Below, one piece after another: positions 1 to 10,691 of a stretch of 64,000 bases of DNA. Within the stretch, counting starts at the first letter, position 1; each line of letters starts with the position of its first letter. The DNA is from Luidia sarsii (lineage: Eukaryota > Echinodermata > Asteroidea > Paxillosida > Luidiidae), in NCBI GenBank assembly GCA_949987565.1, contig OX465104.1:11012964-11076963 (forward strand), given 5' to 3'. The notes beneath the pieces are model-generated. The model had not been told where the DNA came from. It worked only from the letters and a program-made list of their open reading frames with translations, and ran no database searches. Made by a program: the position numbers and the translations under genes.

Positions 1-1056
1 AGGAGAGGGCAGGAAAGGGCAGGAGAGGACAGGAGAGGGCAGGAAAGGGCAGGAGAGGACAGGAGAGGGCAGGAAAGGGCAGGAGAGGACAGGAGAGGGC
101 AGGAGAGGGCAGGAGAGGGCAGGAGAGGGCAGGAGAGGGCAGGAGAGGGCAGGAGAGGGCAGGAGAGGGCAGGAGAGGGCAGGAGAGGGCAGGAGAGGGC
201 AGGAGAGGACAGGAGAGGGCAGGATGAGGGCAGGAGAGGGCAGGAGAGGGCAGGAGAGGACAGGAGAGGGCAGGAGAGGGCAGGAGAGGGCAGGAGAGGG
301 CAGGAGAGGACAGGAGAGGGCAGGAAAGGGCAGGAGAGGGCAGGAGAGGGCAGGAGAGGGCAGGAGAGGCAGGAAAGGGCAGGAGAGGACAGGAGAGGGC
401 AGTAGAGGACAGGAGAGGGCAGGAGAGTGGCAGGAGAGGGCAGGAGAGGACAGGAGAGGGCAGGGGAGGGCAGGAGAGGGCAGGAGAGGACAGGAGAGGG
501 CAGGAGAGGGCAGGAGAGGGCAGGAGAGGGCAGGAGAGGGCAGGAGAGGGCAGGAGAGGGCAGGAGAGGGCAGGAGAGGGCAGGAGAGGGCAGGAGAGGG
601 CAGGAGAGGGCAGGGGAGGGCAGGAGAGGGCAGGAGAGGGCAGGAGAGGGCAGGAGAGGGCAGGAGAGGGCAGGAGAGGGCAGGAGAGGGCAGGAGAGGG
701 CAGGAGGAGGGCAGGAGAGGGCAGGAGAGGGCAGAAGAGGACAGGAGAGGGCAGGAGAGGGCAGGAGAGGCAGGAGAGGGCAGGAGAGGGCAGGAGAGGG
801 CAGGAGAGGGCAGGAGAGGGCAGGAGAGGGCAGGAGAGGGCAGGAGAGGGCAGGAGAGGGCAGGAGAGGGCAGGGGAGGGCAGGAGAGGGCAGGAGAGGG
901 CAGGAGAGGGCAGGAGAGGGCAGGAGAGGGCAGGAGAGGGCAGGAGAGGGCAGGAGAGGGCAGGAGAGGGCAGGAGAGGGCAGGAGAGGGCAGGAGAGGG
1001 CAGGAGAGGGCAGGAGAGGACAGGAGAGGGCAGGAGAGGGCAGGAGAGGGCAGGGC
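1..1056. repeat. 10-bp G-rich minisatellite (AGGAGAGGGC)n
   Basis: About one hundred tandem copies of AGGAGAGGGC run from the window edge, with scattered variants (AGGAAAGGGC, AGGAGAGGAC) and occasional single-base slips. The array continues beyond the left edge. The top strand is purine and G rich, with runs of three G every 10 bases, so G-quadruplex or purine-triplex structure is possible (inference). Long open frames of Gly-Arg-Gln-Glu repeats exist in several phases only because the repeat lacks stop codons; they are not genes. Confidence 0.97.
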
Positions 1057-1577
1057 AGGGCAGGGCAGGGCGGGGAAGGGCAGGGAAGGGGATGGCAGGG
1101 GATGACAGGGGATGGCAGGGCATGGCAGGGGATGGCAGGGGATGGCAGGGGATGGCAGGGCATGGCAGGGCATGGCAGGGCATGGCAGGGATGGCAGGGC
1201 AGGGCAGGGCAGGGCAGGGCAGGGCATGACAGGGGATGGCAGGGCAGGGCGGGGCATGGCAGGGCATGGCAGGGGATGGCAGGGCAGGGCAGGGGATGGC
1301 AGGGGATGACATGGGATGGCAGGGCATGGCAGGGCAGGGCAGGGGATGGCAGGGCAGGGCGGGGCATGGCAGGGCAGGGGATGGCAGGGGATGACATGGG
1401 ATGGCAGGGCATGGCAGGGCAGGGCAGGGGATGGCAGGGGATGGCAGTGCAGGGGGCAGGGGATGACAGGGGATGACAGGGGATAGCAGGGCAGGGCAGG
1501 GCAGGACAGGGCATGGCATGGCAGGGCAGGGCATGGCAGGGCAGGACAGGACAGGACAGGGCAGGGCAGGGGGCAGG
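1057..1577. repeat. 5-bp-step minisatellite of GGCAG, GGGAT and GGCAT modules
   Basis: The array changes here to 5-base modules (GGCAG, GGGAT, GGCAT, with GACAG variants) in irregular order, such as GGCAGGGGATGGCAGGGCAT. It is bracketed on both sides by the 10-bp AGGAGAGGGC repeat and shares its AGGGC core, so it looks like an expanded variant that arose inside the older array. Confidence 0.95.
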
Positions 1578-1799
1578 AGAGGGCAGGAGAGGGCAGGAGA
1601 GGGCAGGAGAGGACAGGAGAGGGCAGGAGAGGGCAGGAGAGGGCAGGAGAGGGCAGGAGAGGGCAGGAGAGGGCAGGAAAGGGCAGGAGAGGGCAGGAGA
1701 GGGCAGGAGAGGGCAGGAGAGGGCAGGAGAGGGCAGGAAAGGGCAGGAGAGGGCATGAGAGGGCAGGAGAGGACAGGAGAGGGCAGGAGAGGGCAGGGG
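1578..1799. repeat. 10-bp minisatellite resumes
   Basis: The AGGAGAGGGC unit returns for about 22 copies with the same kinds of variant as the first block, then ends abruptly at about 1800 in non-repetitive sequence. Confidence 0.95.
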
Positions 1800-2317
1800 A
1801 GCTGACGTATCGCGTGCCAAACCTTTAATGTGTCAATTGTACACGTGAGATGTGGCAAGGGGTTTGCGTGTGGCGCCCCCAGCCACGGCGTCCTCCAGCT
1901 AAACGGCGGTCTTCATATATCAGAAGTCTTCTCCGCGTAGGTCTATTAATATCACAAGCAAGTTAATTCAGGTTCGCGCGGCTATCATCAGCCTTTGATA
2001 CAAGGCTGATAAAGTCCCAAGCAGTTGCGTGCACTGATCCCAAGGGGGACACACTCGACATGCATTGACAACGAAGGTCTCCCCCTCCCCCCCGTCGCCC
2101 CCGCCCCTCCCCCGTGTCGAGGAAGCCGAAACGTTGGAGAGGCAGACATCCCCGTCCCCTGGGCACTGCGTGAGAAGATTTAATGTTAGCAATCCCCCCT
2201 GAGGTACAGGGAACCCCGGTGATAAACGGCATGCCGTGTCCGACACCATCCTGCCACCAATTAGGAGCTCATTACTGGTTCATATAACATCAAGGGGATA
2301 ATGGGACAGTCTCTGGT
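1800..2317. other. Unique sequence, no gene seen
   Basis: Non-repetitive sequence between two low-complexity blocks. Two short overlapping frames on the minus strand (about 1963-2249) resemble no family I know and have no visible gene context. Confidence 0.5.
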
Positions 2318-3135
2318 AGTCTCCCTCTCCCCCTCCCCACCCCCTCCTTATCCCTCTACTAGCTCCCTCTCTCCCCCTCTCTTCCCCCTCTCCCTCTTCC
2401 TCTCCCACCCTCTTTCCCCCTCTGTCTTCCTCTCCCTCTCTCTCTCCCCCCCTCTCTCTCTTCCTCTCCCCTCCCTCCCTCTCCCTCTCTCTCCCCTCTT
2501 TCTCCTTCTTTCTCCCTCTCCCCCTCTCTCTTCCCCTCTCTCTTTCTCTCTCTCTACCTGTCCCTCTCCCCCTTCCTCTTTCTCCCCCTCTTTCTCTGTC
2601 TGTCTCCCTCTCCCCTTCTCTCTCTCTCTTCCTCTCCCCTCCCTCCTTTTCTCTCTCTCCCCCTCTTTCTCCTTCTTTCTCCCTCTCCCCCTCTCTCTTC
2701 CCCCTCTCTTTCTCTCTATCTCCCTCGTCCTCCCCCTCCCTCCCTCTCCCTCTCTCTCCCTCTTTCTCTCTCTTTCTCCCTCTCCCTTCCTCTCTCTCTG
2801 TCTCTCTCTCTCATTCTCTCTCTCTCTCTTCCTCTCCCTCCCTGTCCCTCCCTCTCCCTCTCTCTCCCCCTCTTTCTCTCTCTTTCTCCCTCTCTCTCTA
2901 TCTGTCTCTCTCTCCCTTTCTCTCTCCCTCCCTCTCCCTCTCCCCTCCCTCCTTCTCCCTCTTTCTCCCCCTCTTTCTCTCTCTCCCTCTCCCTCTTCCT
3001 CTCCCTCCCTCTCCCCCTCCCTCCGCATCTCGCTCTCCCCTCGCTCCCCATCTCCCTCCCCACCCCCCATCTTCATCTCACCCCTCCCCTCCCCTACCCC
3101 CTCTCCCTCTCCCTCTCCCTCTCCCTCTCTCTTTT
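2318..3135. repeat. Polypyrimidine (CT-rich) tract
   Basis: About 800 bases composed almost only of C and T on the plus strand, in irregular CCCTCTC and CTCTCT runs. Frames rich in Ser, Pro and Leu (plus) or Arg, Glu and Gly (minus) are composition artefacts. Such tracts can form triplex DNA (established for polypurine-polypyrimidine sequence). Confidence 0.95.
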
Positions 3136-3502
3136 CCATTCCAAAATTAATCTTCGACTTATTAGTGGAAATTAGAGAGGGAAATAGGGGCTTTTTAACT
3201 CACTGACAATTTGGAGGAAATGTCACGTTCTCGGAAACTCGAAGCGGAATCATGGTATTGGCGGGAAATGGTGGTTGGTGATTTTCCCCGTTTGTTTCAA
3301 TACATATTATACTGTAGGTCAAACCATGGAGGTACCTCCGCATTTCGCTCTCCCATCGCTCTCCATCTCCCTCCCCATCCCCTCCCCCTCTCCATCTCCC
3401 TCCCCATCCCCATCGCCTCCCCCTCTCCATCTCCCTCCCCATCCCCTCCCCTACCCCCTCTCCCTCTCTCCTTTTCCCTTCCAAAATTAATCTTCGACTG
3501 AT
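3022..3502. repeat. Local duplication of a CT-rich block with its boundary
   Basis: A block at about 3022-3160 recurs at about 3336-3502. Both copies begin CTCCGCAT, pass through similar CT-rich sequence, and end at the shared non-repetitive tag CCAAAATTAATCTTCGACT. The unique sequence between them, 3161-3335, is not duplicated. The tag shows real segmental duplication rather than shared composition. Confidence 0.85.
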
Positions 3503-3944
3503 CCCCACCTCCAAGGTCAAACCAAAACCTTAAATCACACGTCGACTGATTAGAGTTTGAGAGTAATTTTATGAAACCTGCTTACTTAAAAAACTAAATC
3601 TAGCCCCCAAAATTGCAGAGGGCCTGACGTGACAATCCTTTAGCAGAAGCTTTCTCAAAGTTTTGGGTTTGTTTTGTTTACAATGTGAGGGGGCTGCTCC
3701 ACGTCCTCGGTGCTCGGTTGTATGGTTTCTCCGTCCCCTGAGCTGGTGAACATTGGCAGCGCACCCTTTAACTTCGGCGCTATTCCAGGGGTGACTATCA
3801 TACGCCGAGTGCTCATTAGGCCCGACTCTTTCACGGGCTGTCCAGAAAACTAACACTTCCTTCTCCATATGACTCGGTCTGATGCAACCTTGATCGTTCA
3901 TTTAAAGCGGCCGGAAGGGGTTGTACTGCAGAAAGAGAGCCCAC
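3503..3944. other. Unique sequence with a degenerate R1 repeat
   Basis: No gene seen. At 3615-3660 a damaged copy of the R1 dispersed repeat is recognisable by GAGGGCCTGACGT followed by TTTCTCAAAG. Confidence 0.6.
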
Positions 3945-4453
3945 ACCCCCTATCTCTTACTTTCTCTCTATCCTCTCTCTCCCCCCCTCTCTCTCCTCTC
4001 TCTCTATCTTTCTCTCTCCCCTCTCTCTTCCTCCCTCTCTCCCTCCCTCTCTCCCCTCTCTCTATCGCTCGCTCTCCCCTCCCTCCCTCTCTTTCTCCCT
4101 CTTCCTGTCTTTCCCCCCTCTCTCTCTCTCTCTCTCTCCCCCTCTCTCCCCCTCTCTCTCCCTTCCTCTCTCCCCCCTCTCCCTCTTTCTCGCCCCCTCT
4201 CTCCCTCTTTCTCTCCCCCTCTATTTCTCTCTCTCCCCCTCTCTCCCTCCACTTTCTGTCTGTCTCTCTCTCCCCCTCTCTCCCTCTCTCTCTCCCCATC
4301 TCTCCCTCTCTCTCTCTCTCTCTCCCTCTCTCCCCAACTTTCTCTTCCCACCTCTCTCTCTCTCTCTTTCTCTCCCTCTCCCCTCTCTCTTTCTCTCCCC
4401 CTTTCTTTCTCTCTCTCCCCCACTTTCTGTCTCTCTCTCCCTCCCTCTCTCTC
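3945..4453. repeat. Polypyrimidine (CT-rich) tract
   Basis: About 500 bases of CTCTCT and CCCTCTC runs. The Ser/Leu/Pro-rich frames within are artefacts of composition. About 300 bases of unremarkable unique sequence follow (4454-4759). Confidence 0.95.
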
Positions 4454-4759
4454 CGTACTCACTATCTCATTTGGATCTTGCTTCATTAGATGAGACCGAA
4501 CGTTCCTCCTCGTCCTGCGTCTATGGTATCCCTTCCGTGTCCGCCTGCAAAGTCGGCGGATCCGGCCGTGTAATTGCGAGGGATTAGTTGCCGTCCAAGT
4601 CGTGCACCGGGAGGGTTGGGGAAGGGGGTGGGTTGGGGATGAGCCTCCTTAGCGAGAGCTGCCGTAGTTTTCTTTCCCACCGCGGTTCGGGGTCATAATC
4701 TGTTCCATGTTGTTTGGGATTCGGTCAAATCTCCATCCGTCAACCTGACATCTCGATCA

Positions 4760-5017
4760 TATGTGACCCGGCACAACGACATGATGAATATCCCACCAAA
4801 ACACTTTTCGAGTAAACGACGTCTGAAGCTAAAGTATCTTCACAATTCGATTAAAAATAAAAATAAAAAATAAAATTTTGGAAAAATTAAGTATTAGAGG
4901 ATATTATAATTTGATATGATCATTTAAAAGCTCATGATATACTCTTTCACATCATTAGAAATTCTCAAAATCTCAAAAGTGGGGGTTATTCCTCATTATG
5001 CTGTGCCGGGTCACATA
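4760..5017. mobile_element. MITE with 16-bp terminal inverted repeats and TA ends
   Basis: The left end TATGTGACCCGGCACA (4760-4775) is repeated as its exact reverse complement at 5002-5017. The ends are TA, consistent with a Tc1/mariner-type TA target duplication (known for that superfamily; assignment is inference). The 258-bp body is very AT rich and has no open frame, so the element is non-autonomous. Confidence 0.85.
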
Positions 5018-5133
5018 TACTAGGACCAAGGCTAATACCTCCTTGCTAGGACCTCAAGGAGGCCCTGCGTGGCATTGGGAAAGGCCCCTGGACCTTTATA
5101 ATCCTTGAACGTCATTCACAATCATCAGCTTCG

Positions 5134-5180
5134 GCCTTTGAAGCAAGGTCCTGCAAGGATCGGAACGTCGGGCCCTCAAC
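5134..5180 (-). repeat. R1 dispersed repeat, fragment
   Basis: CCTTTGAAGCAAGGTCCTGC followed by AAGGATCGGAACGTCGGGCCCTC is a diverged reverse-strand copy of the R1 core (GAGGGCCTGACGTTTCGATC... on its own plus strand). Confidence 0.75.
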
Positions 5181-5212
5181 TGTTAGGGCTGTTCATCTCG
5201 CTACTGTTAGGG

Positions 5213-5618
5213 GATACCACAACACTGGTCGAGGTCAAAGAATAGCATCCATACGTTGTCTGATCCAACATTATGCATGAAATAGCACATCTGCGAAAAC
5301 TTTAGCTTAATCCGTCAACCGAGTCTCTAGAAAATAATGAAAACCGCTTCATTTATTTGCTGAAAATGCAGCATTCAATGGATTGTTCCGAAACATCGTT
5401 TAGATCTAGTGGGTGAGACGTAAACTATTTCTTTCCTCTTTTCTCCCAAAATACAGAATTTTAGGCAGAAATAATCCAGTGCAAGGTTTCTACCATAACC
5501 ATAATATTCAAACTGTATAAGTTTCATGTAAAGTTTCATGTTTTCATGTGTTTCGTGTAAGTTTCTGTGAACATTTCTGTTTTTCGATCTTACCAATGTT
5601 GTGTATAGGAAGCTTTAT
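5213..5618 (-). mobile_element. M1 element, copy A (degenerate ends)
   Basis: Reverse-orientation M1 copy. It begins near CACAACACTGGTCGAGGTCA, includes the TAGCATCCATACGTTGTCTG block, and ends with CGATCTTACCAATGTTGTGT followed by a damaged terminus (AGGAAGCTTTATAA). A local duplication of GTTTCATGT-type sequence lies inside (about 5521-5560). Only small chance frames occur within. Confidence 0.85.
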
Positions 5619-6589
5619 AATCGCGATTATTATTTCAAAAAATATATATAATTATTGCCATTATTGAAGGGATTGGAATCGCGATTTGGACACGGATTTG
5701 GACACGGATAATCACTGCCCTTCACTATCCTAGAAAAAACCCCACACCTCCCCGCCAGCTCAGCTTCAGATGAGACGGTGGGGAGGGCAGGGGGATGCTC
5801 TTGGGCTCGTTAGTGTAGAGCCAGGGACGCATTGCGTGCACGACCCTATTGCTTCAATCCGCGGCATCACACGGTGCGGTGATAATGGATTGATGCGTGC
5901 ATCGCGTGCCAACAAGAAAAAAATCTTCGCCCATGAACACACACACACACGCCAGTGTAATGTGCAACACCGTGAAGTGTCAACGTTATATCGCTGGACG
6001 GGGAGCTGGGGGAGGGGGGGGGGGGTGCAGAGCTAGAGGGAGGGAGGAATCAACGGAAGCGCACGAGGTCGGTCTGTGAACCCCAGGGTTTCCGAGAGGG
6101 GGGTGGAGGGTACTGGACTGCACTGCGTGCACTGCGTGCGTCCTGGGTATTAGGAACCGGTATATATCGCTCGTTGGAGATTACGGGTGTTACAGAACTA
6201 CAGAAGGCCGGCAACGTGCAGACTGACAGACACATAAACAGACAGGCAAACAACCAAACATCAATAGAAATATCGCCTTTGAGAAAGGTCTTGCTAGGAT
6301 CGAAACGTCAGGCCCTCGTTTGTGCGTCGGTGAGCAGTTTGCAATATTTTTGGGGTATTTCCATCAATAGAAATACATGAATAAAACGCCACAAAAAGGT
6401 ACGCATTAATATTCCATTAACACAAAATAATGGCGCGTGATTCTCAATCGTCGAGACGATAGTGGACAAATCAAATTCCTTCCCCTCGTTGACTTCCTAC
6501 AGGCCTTCTCAACTATTGGTTTCCCTTCTTGAATCTGTCTGCATATATATGCTGACTAGGACGAGCGTTCAATAGACATGTTTAGCGAT
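5619..6589. other. Unique sequence, no gene seen
   Basis: Contains a short CA run (about 5938-5952), a G-run region (6003-6027), a short direct repeat of GATTTGGACACG near 5688-5710, and the R1 copy listed separately. A 14-bp perfect palindrome, ATAATCGCGATTAT, lies at 5617-5630. Confidence 0.5.
6275..6382 (-). repeat. R1 dispersed repeat
   Basis: GCCTTTGAGAAAGGTCTTGC then TAGGATCGAAACGTCAGGCCCTC is the reverse complement of the R1 core. It is followed by GTGAGCAGTTTGCAATATTT, the rest of the R1 body in the same orientation. Confidence 0.85.
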
Positions 6590-6835
6590 GTGATCACGTG
6601 ATTTGACCTATACTTTTATAGAGGGTAATTCCGGTAAGGTTTCGGGTACGAACTCCGAAACATTTTTCATAGATTTCGAGAAAGAAAAAGCCTTGATCGA
6701 ACAAACTAGTGCAACAAGCATTACTATATTATTTCACAACAGCGGCACCTTGATCTGAGGCCCGCCATGTTTGTTGATTGTTTGACACACACTATAGGTC
6801 ACCTGACATAGAGGGCGCACTCGGTCAATTGTCTT
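6590..6835. repeat. Dispersed repeat D1, copy 1
   Basis: Shares many blocks, in order, with 32323-32555: AACTCCG, GAGAAAGAAAA, CAAACTAGTGCAACA, TCACAACAGCGGCACCT, GCCGCCATGTTTG/GCCCGCCATGTTTG and ACTATAGGTCA. No terminal inverted repeats or frames were found, so its class is unknown. Unremarkable sequence (6836-7099) follows. Confidence 0.85.
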
Positions 6836-7099
6836 CCTCGCTTGAACACCCATCCTTTAGAGGTGTCAGCACAATGGCTACGGCTCAATGGCACACACAG
6901 ACTGTTTGCCTACGGTGGTTGGCTGCAGCCCCTGGACCTTCCGGCTTCCCATAGGCCCGCGTGTGATTGGAAGCCGTAGCCAATTGCTTCGGGAAGGATT
7001 TTGACTTTCTTGAAGATCAGTATACTGATGCACATACTGCAGTTCAGTATTATGATGTACGCACCAAATAGATCAATAGATCAATAGAATAGGTAAATA

Positions 7100-7440
7100 G
7101 ATAAGTAAATATCAACAATTAGGAGGGCCTGGCGTTTCGATCCTAGCAGGGCTTTCCTCAAAGGCAGATAAGTAAATAAATGAATGACGTAAATACCAAC
7201 AAAAAAATGTTGCAAATTGCTCACTGATTAAAATGACCAGCAATACATAAATCTCAAAAGTTAGAGGGCCTGACGTTTCGATCCTAGCAGGACACTTCTT
7301 AAAGGCAGATAAGTAAATAAATAAATGAAGTTAATTACAAAAAACTGTTAGAAACTGCTCAATGACTTAAATGATCTGCAACACATAAAATAGAAAGTTA
7401 GAGGGCCTGACGTTTATCCAAATAAATGAATGGATAAATC
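7100..7440 (+). repeat. R1 repeat, three tandem copies
   Basis: The core GAGGGCCTG(A/G)CGTTT occurs at about 7124, 7264 and 7401, a spacing of about 137-140 bases, separated by the same body (TAAGTAAATAAAT, TTGCAAATTGCTCACTGA, CAGCAATACATAA). The third copy is truncated after CTGACGTTT. This is the clearest tandem arrangement of R1 here and defines its unit length. Confidence 0.9.
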
Positions 7441-7559
7441 AAAGGCGCAGTGCAAGAGAGGATCTCAATATTCATTGTTCCACGTCTCAATGGTCGCACG
7501 CATTTTCACGCACGGCAACCGTATCGTGCGCGCATTGCGTGGAGGGGAATTATAGGTTG

Positions 7560-7790
7560 GTCCCCCTCCTCCTCTCAAGGAGCACAGTGCTAGTGGCGCG
7601 CTAGCCAGGAGCGGAAACCGATCTTCGTGTTGGCCTCCGTGACGTCACCGGCCTTGTCATCACGGGGCATGCGTGATGCTAACAGTGCACCTGACCTCAT
7701 GGCGGCTCTATGCATGCCGCACGGTCACGCAGAGCTATAAAGACGGCGACCTAGCGTGCTCCCCCGACCCCTCCCGCCTCCCCGAGCCCA
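7560..7790 (+). promoter_or_regulatory. Candidate core promoter: CRE plus TATA box
   Basis: A perfect CRE palindrome TGACGTCA lies at 7640-7647 and a TATA-like TATAAAG at 7736-7742, about 90 bases downstream, within CpG-rich sequence. This order fits a CREB/ATF-responsive TATA promoter reading rightward. No gene product downstream is recognised; a frame at 7673-7876 shows no known motif. A first non-coding exon is possible. TGACGTCA is expected about once in 64 kb by chance and occurs three times here, so support is modest. Confidence 0.3.
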
Positions 7791-8597
7791 TCCCTGTAAA
7801 CCCCGGGTATATAGTAGTGCTCGCAGCGGAGACCTTGTCACGAAACCAACTTCCGACGCCTAATCAAATTGACTAATTAATCACTCAGTCAGTCAGCGGC
7901 TCTAAGCGAGCAGTCAGCGCCGTGTGTGGCGTGCGGCGGCGGCTCGCGTGTGTACATGTATGTATGTAGCGTGCGCTTCGCTCGCAGGCCCTGCGTGCGT
8001 GTGTACGTGCGGATGTGCCGCCGTGGGATCCACCTTGGGGGATATAGTGCGGGGAGCCTGATGAGGGGAGGGGGGGAGGGAAGGGTTATAGGGCGCGGGT
8101 GTTTGAGCGCTCGAGGCTAAATGACCGCGGTGCGGGGAAGCATCCTTTCTAAATTCCTCATTACAAAAAGTGAAGCAAACGGTGCTCAAGGTATATACGC
8201 CGAGCCCAGAAAAAAACTTCAACCCTTCACATGTAAAAATTGTACATTGTTTTTATAGTGTAGCCTACAGTATGTACAACCATAGAGCAGGTATCGATAT
8301 TAAGAAAAAAAAGGTGGCAGGACCTTGCTTGCCAAATAAGAGAAATTGCACAAGGGCACGCTGGCCAAGTTGGTAGTGACAGTGCATTTTGTTCTCAAGG
8401 GCATGCTGGTCAACTCCACATTGCATCAGGCCAATGGCCTTGGTGGCCTCGGTTAAGATCAAGGCCTGCAGAGGTACAACGATAGAGTTGTTTAATCTCT
8501 CTGAATCCAAACCAAACAAACCAAACAATCTTAATCCTTTATCAGCTTGGTAGGCTACATTACGATTTTGAAACTTTAATCAACCCTAATATTGCTT
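7791..8597. other. CpG-rich then unique sequence, no gene recognised
   Basis: 7900-8110 is GC rich with repeated GTGCG and TGTATGTA motifs; 8111-8597 is ordinary unique sequence. Short frames on both strands match nothing I recognise. Confidence 0.45.
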
Positions 8598-8720
8598 GAA
8601 GTAAATACAAAAAAAAGTCGTTGCAAACTGCTCACCGACTAAAATGACCTGCAATACATCAATTTTCAGAAAGGTCCAGCTAGGATCGAAACGTCAGGCC
8701 CTCTAACCTTTGAGCTTAAT
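8598..8720. repeat. R1 repeat with inverted core
   Basis: The body (GCAAACTGCTCACCGACTAA, AATGACCTGCAATACAT) reads on the plus strand, but the core (AGCTAGGATCGAAACGTCAG, then GCCCTCTAACCTTTGAG) is reversed relative to it when compared with 7100-7440. This is either an internal inversion or two abutting R1 fragments. Confidence 0.8.
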
Positions 8721-9235
8721 ATTGCTTGTTTCATTTCTTATGTGTACATTTGTTGCCTTTCTGATTTTGGGTTTGCATGCATGCAATAGCGGTTGGGTTC
8801 GTCTTTGCAGCTCCTGTCCGACACTGTCAGCTTAGGATTTTGTGCAAAAGTGAAGTTTTTTTTGGTGTGCGAGCTGATTCTGCGATCGTCAATCCTGAAC
8901 TTGAGCTGGAGCAAGTTCCGGTAGTTACCATAGAGCGGCTCTCTGCAATTGACCCCCACGGCCGAACCCCCCAACCCCCAGTCGCCAGACTAGGACTTTC
9001 CTGAAGACTCGTACAGGGTCTAATCCCCGACCTGCGAACACGGCCGCTTGCAGGATGCTCCCCGCTGCAGGATATATCTGGCAGCGGGGCAAAGTGGTCT
9101 AATCCCCGCCTCGAGGTGCCCCCTGTATGTTGCTGTGTGGCGCGCGCGATTAGAATGGATTTCAGGTCGGGCACCATACCGACTGTATGTCTCATATGGA
9201 GGGAAAATGATACTGCATGGGTAACTGAGAAAGTA
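8721..9235. other. Unique sequence, no gene seen
   Basis: Includes two direct copies of GTCTAATCCCCG (about 9019 and 9098) flanking a GC-rich stretch with GCTGCAGGATAT. Otherwise unremarkable. Confidence 0.45.
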
Positions 9236-9630
9236 AATGACTGATTGACTGACTGACTGACTGACTGACTGACTGACTGACTGACTGACTGACTGACTGA
9301 CTGACTGACTGACTGACTGACTGACTGACTGACTGACTGACTGACTGACTGACTGACTGACTGACTGACTGACTGACTGACTGACTGACTGACTGACTGA
9401 CTGACTGACTGACTGACTGACTGACTGACTGACTGACTGACTGACTGACTGACTGACTGACTGACTGACTGACTGACTGACTGACTGACTGACTGACTGA
9501 CTGACTGACTGACTGACTGTCTGACTGACTGACTGACTGACTGACCATGGAGGTAGAGGAGGGTTGGACTGACTGACTGACTGACTGACTGACTGACTGA
9601 CTGACTGACTGACTGACTGACTGACTGACT

Positions 9631-9665
<35 letters not shown>

Positions 9666-9775
9666 CATGGAGGTAGAGGGTTGGACTGACTGACTGACTG
9701 ACTGACTGACTGACTGACTGACTGACTGACGGACAGACTGATAGCTCCATGGACTGATTGACTGACTGACTGCTG
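9236..9775. repeat. (GACT)n microsatellite, about 540 bp
   Basis: A near-perfect CTGA/GACT tetranucleotide array, with a first pure run of about 300 bases. Two related interruptions, CCATGGAGGTAGAG-containing stretches at about 9544-9567 and 9664-9685, show that a segment with an interruption was itself duplicated. Minus-strand frames of Ser-Gln-Ser-Val repeats come from the tetranucleotide and are not genes. Confidence 0.97.
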
Positions 9776-9954
9776 CAGGAAAGGTCGATGCCACCTATAC
9801 ACGCACGCATTATTCCCGCGGGGTCAGCAGTATGCGTGCCACCGACCAACGTCCGTCCTCACAAACACCGCAGGCCGTGTACTTGACACGCTGCGCTAAT
9901 TGCACGCGACCGTGCCGCCATGTCTTCAAGATACAGACTGAGGTTCGGTCGGCG

Positions 9955-10110
9955 AAATTGAAGGTTTGTTGACAGAGTATTCACCAAGGAAGCTGGGGCC
10001 AGGCGCTTGTTTCTAGATGCCTGTGACATTAAAACTGGACAGAGCAATGCGACATGAGGCATAAGCCGGAGCCTTAGCCTTCGTTTCGTAAAAAGGGCTT
10101 ATACTTCCTC
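9955..10110. mobile_element. M3 element, right-half fragment
   Basis: GTATTCACCAAGGAAGC, GGCGCTTGTTTCTAGATGCC, TGTGACATTA and AAGCCGGAGCCTTAGCC match, in order, the right half of the complete M3-like element at 25383-25623. The left terminus is absent. Confidence 0.75.
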
Positions 10111-10691
10111 TCCACCCCCTTCTCCCTCGCGTATGACCTTTCTTTTGTTTACAAACAGTGTCCGGAAACCCACGCATACGCACTCTTTGGCTGGCAAGAT
10201 TTCCGTCTGCTCTGCAAAATGGATTATCATAACTACGGTAGAACTCTCCCGGTGCTGTCTGATATTGACACAATTACCGAAGATCATTCCTATGTTCCAG
10301 TTCTTCTTATGCCAACCAACTAGACAGATTGTCAAGAGAAAGATAAAACGACATACCGATGGTTGAATTTCAGAACGGAACAAGACGCTGATTTGTACAG
10401 TAGGCCAATGGGCCTCGGATTCAGGGAAACGGAAAATAAAATCGTTCAAAATCTCTTCGGTATGTCGTTTGCTGCAGCAACAGCAACAGCAATACCACTT
10501 TCCATCACAGAACACCATTCAGGACAAATGTAAACTTGTAAGAATTGTTGTCGGCGTGCCAAGGTTTGGGAAAGTTCCGGTCTTTTGTATCATGGATGTA
10601 TACACAGTTCGTGCTACTGCCAATCAAAAATGGCGGATGTGTTTGTCACGTGCCTTGTGACGTGGTATACCGGACGGTTTGATGCATCTAC
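10111..10691. other. Unique sequence, no gene recognised
   Basis: A short CAG/CAA run lies at 10469-10492. A minus-strand frame of about 139 codons (10099-10518) reads through it with a poly-Cys stretch; it matches no family known to me and is probably chance. Confidence 0.45.

Noticed and set aside
224..1805. Long Gly/Arg/Gln/Glu-rich frames
   Set aside because: They are translations of the 10-base and 5-base minisatellites in several phases at once, with no unique flanks or gene signals.
8827..9849. 340-codon Ser-Gln-Ser-Val repeat frame on the minus strand
   Set aside because: It is the (GACT)n array read in three parallel frames; a tetranucleotide stays open in all phases, and the unique flanks match nothing.
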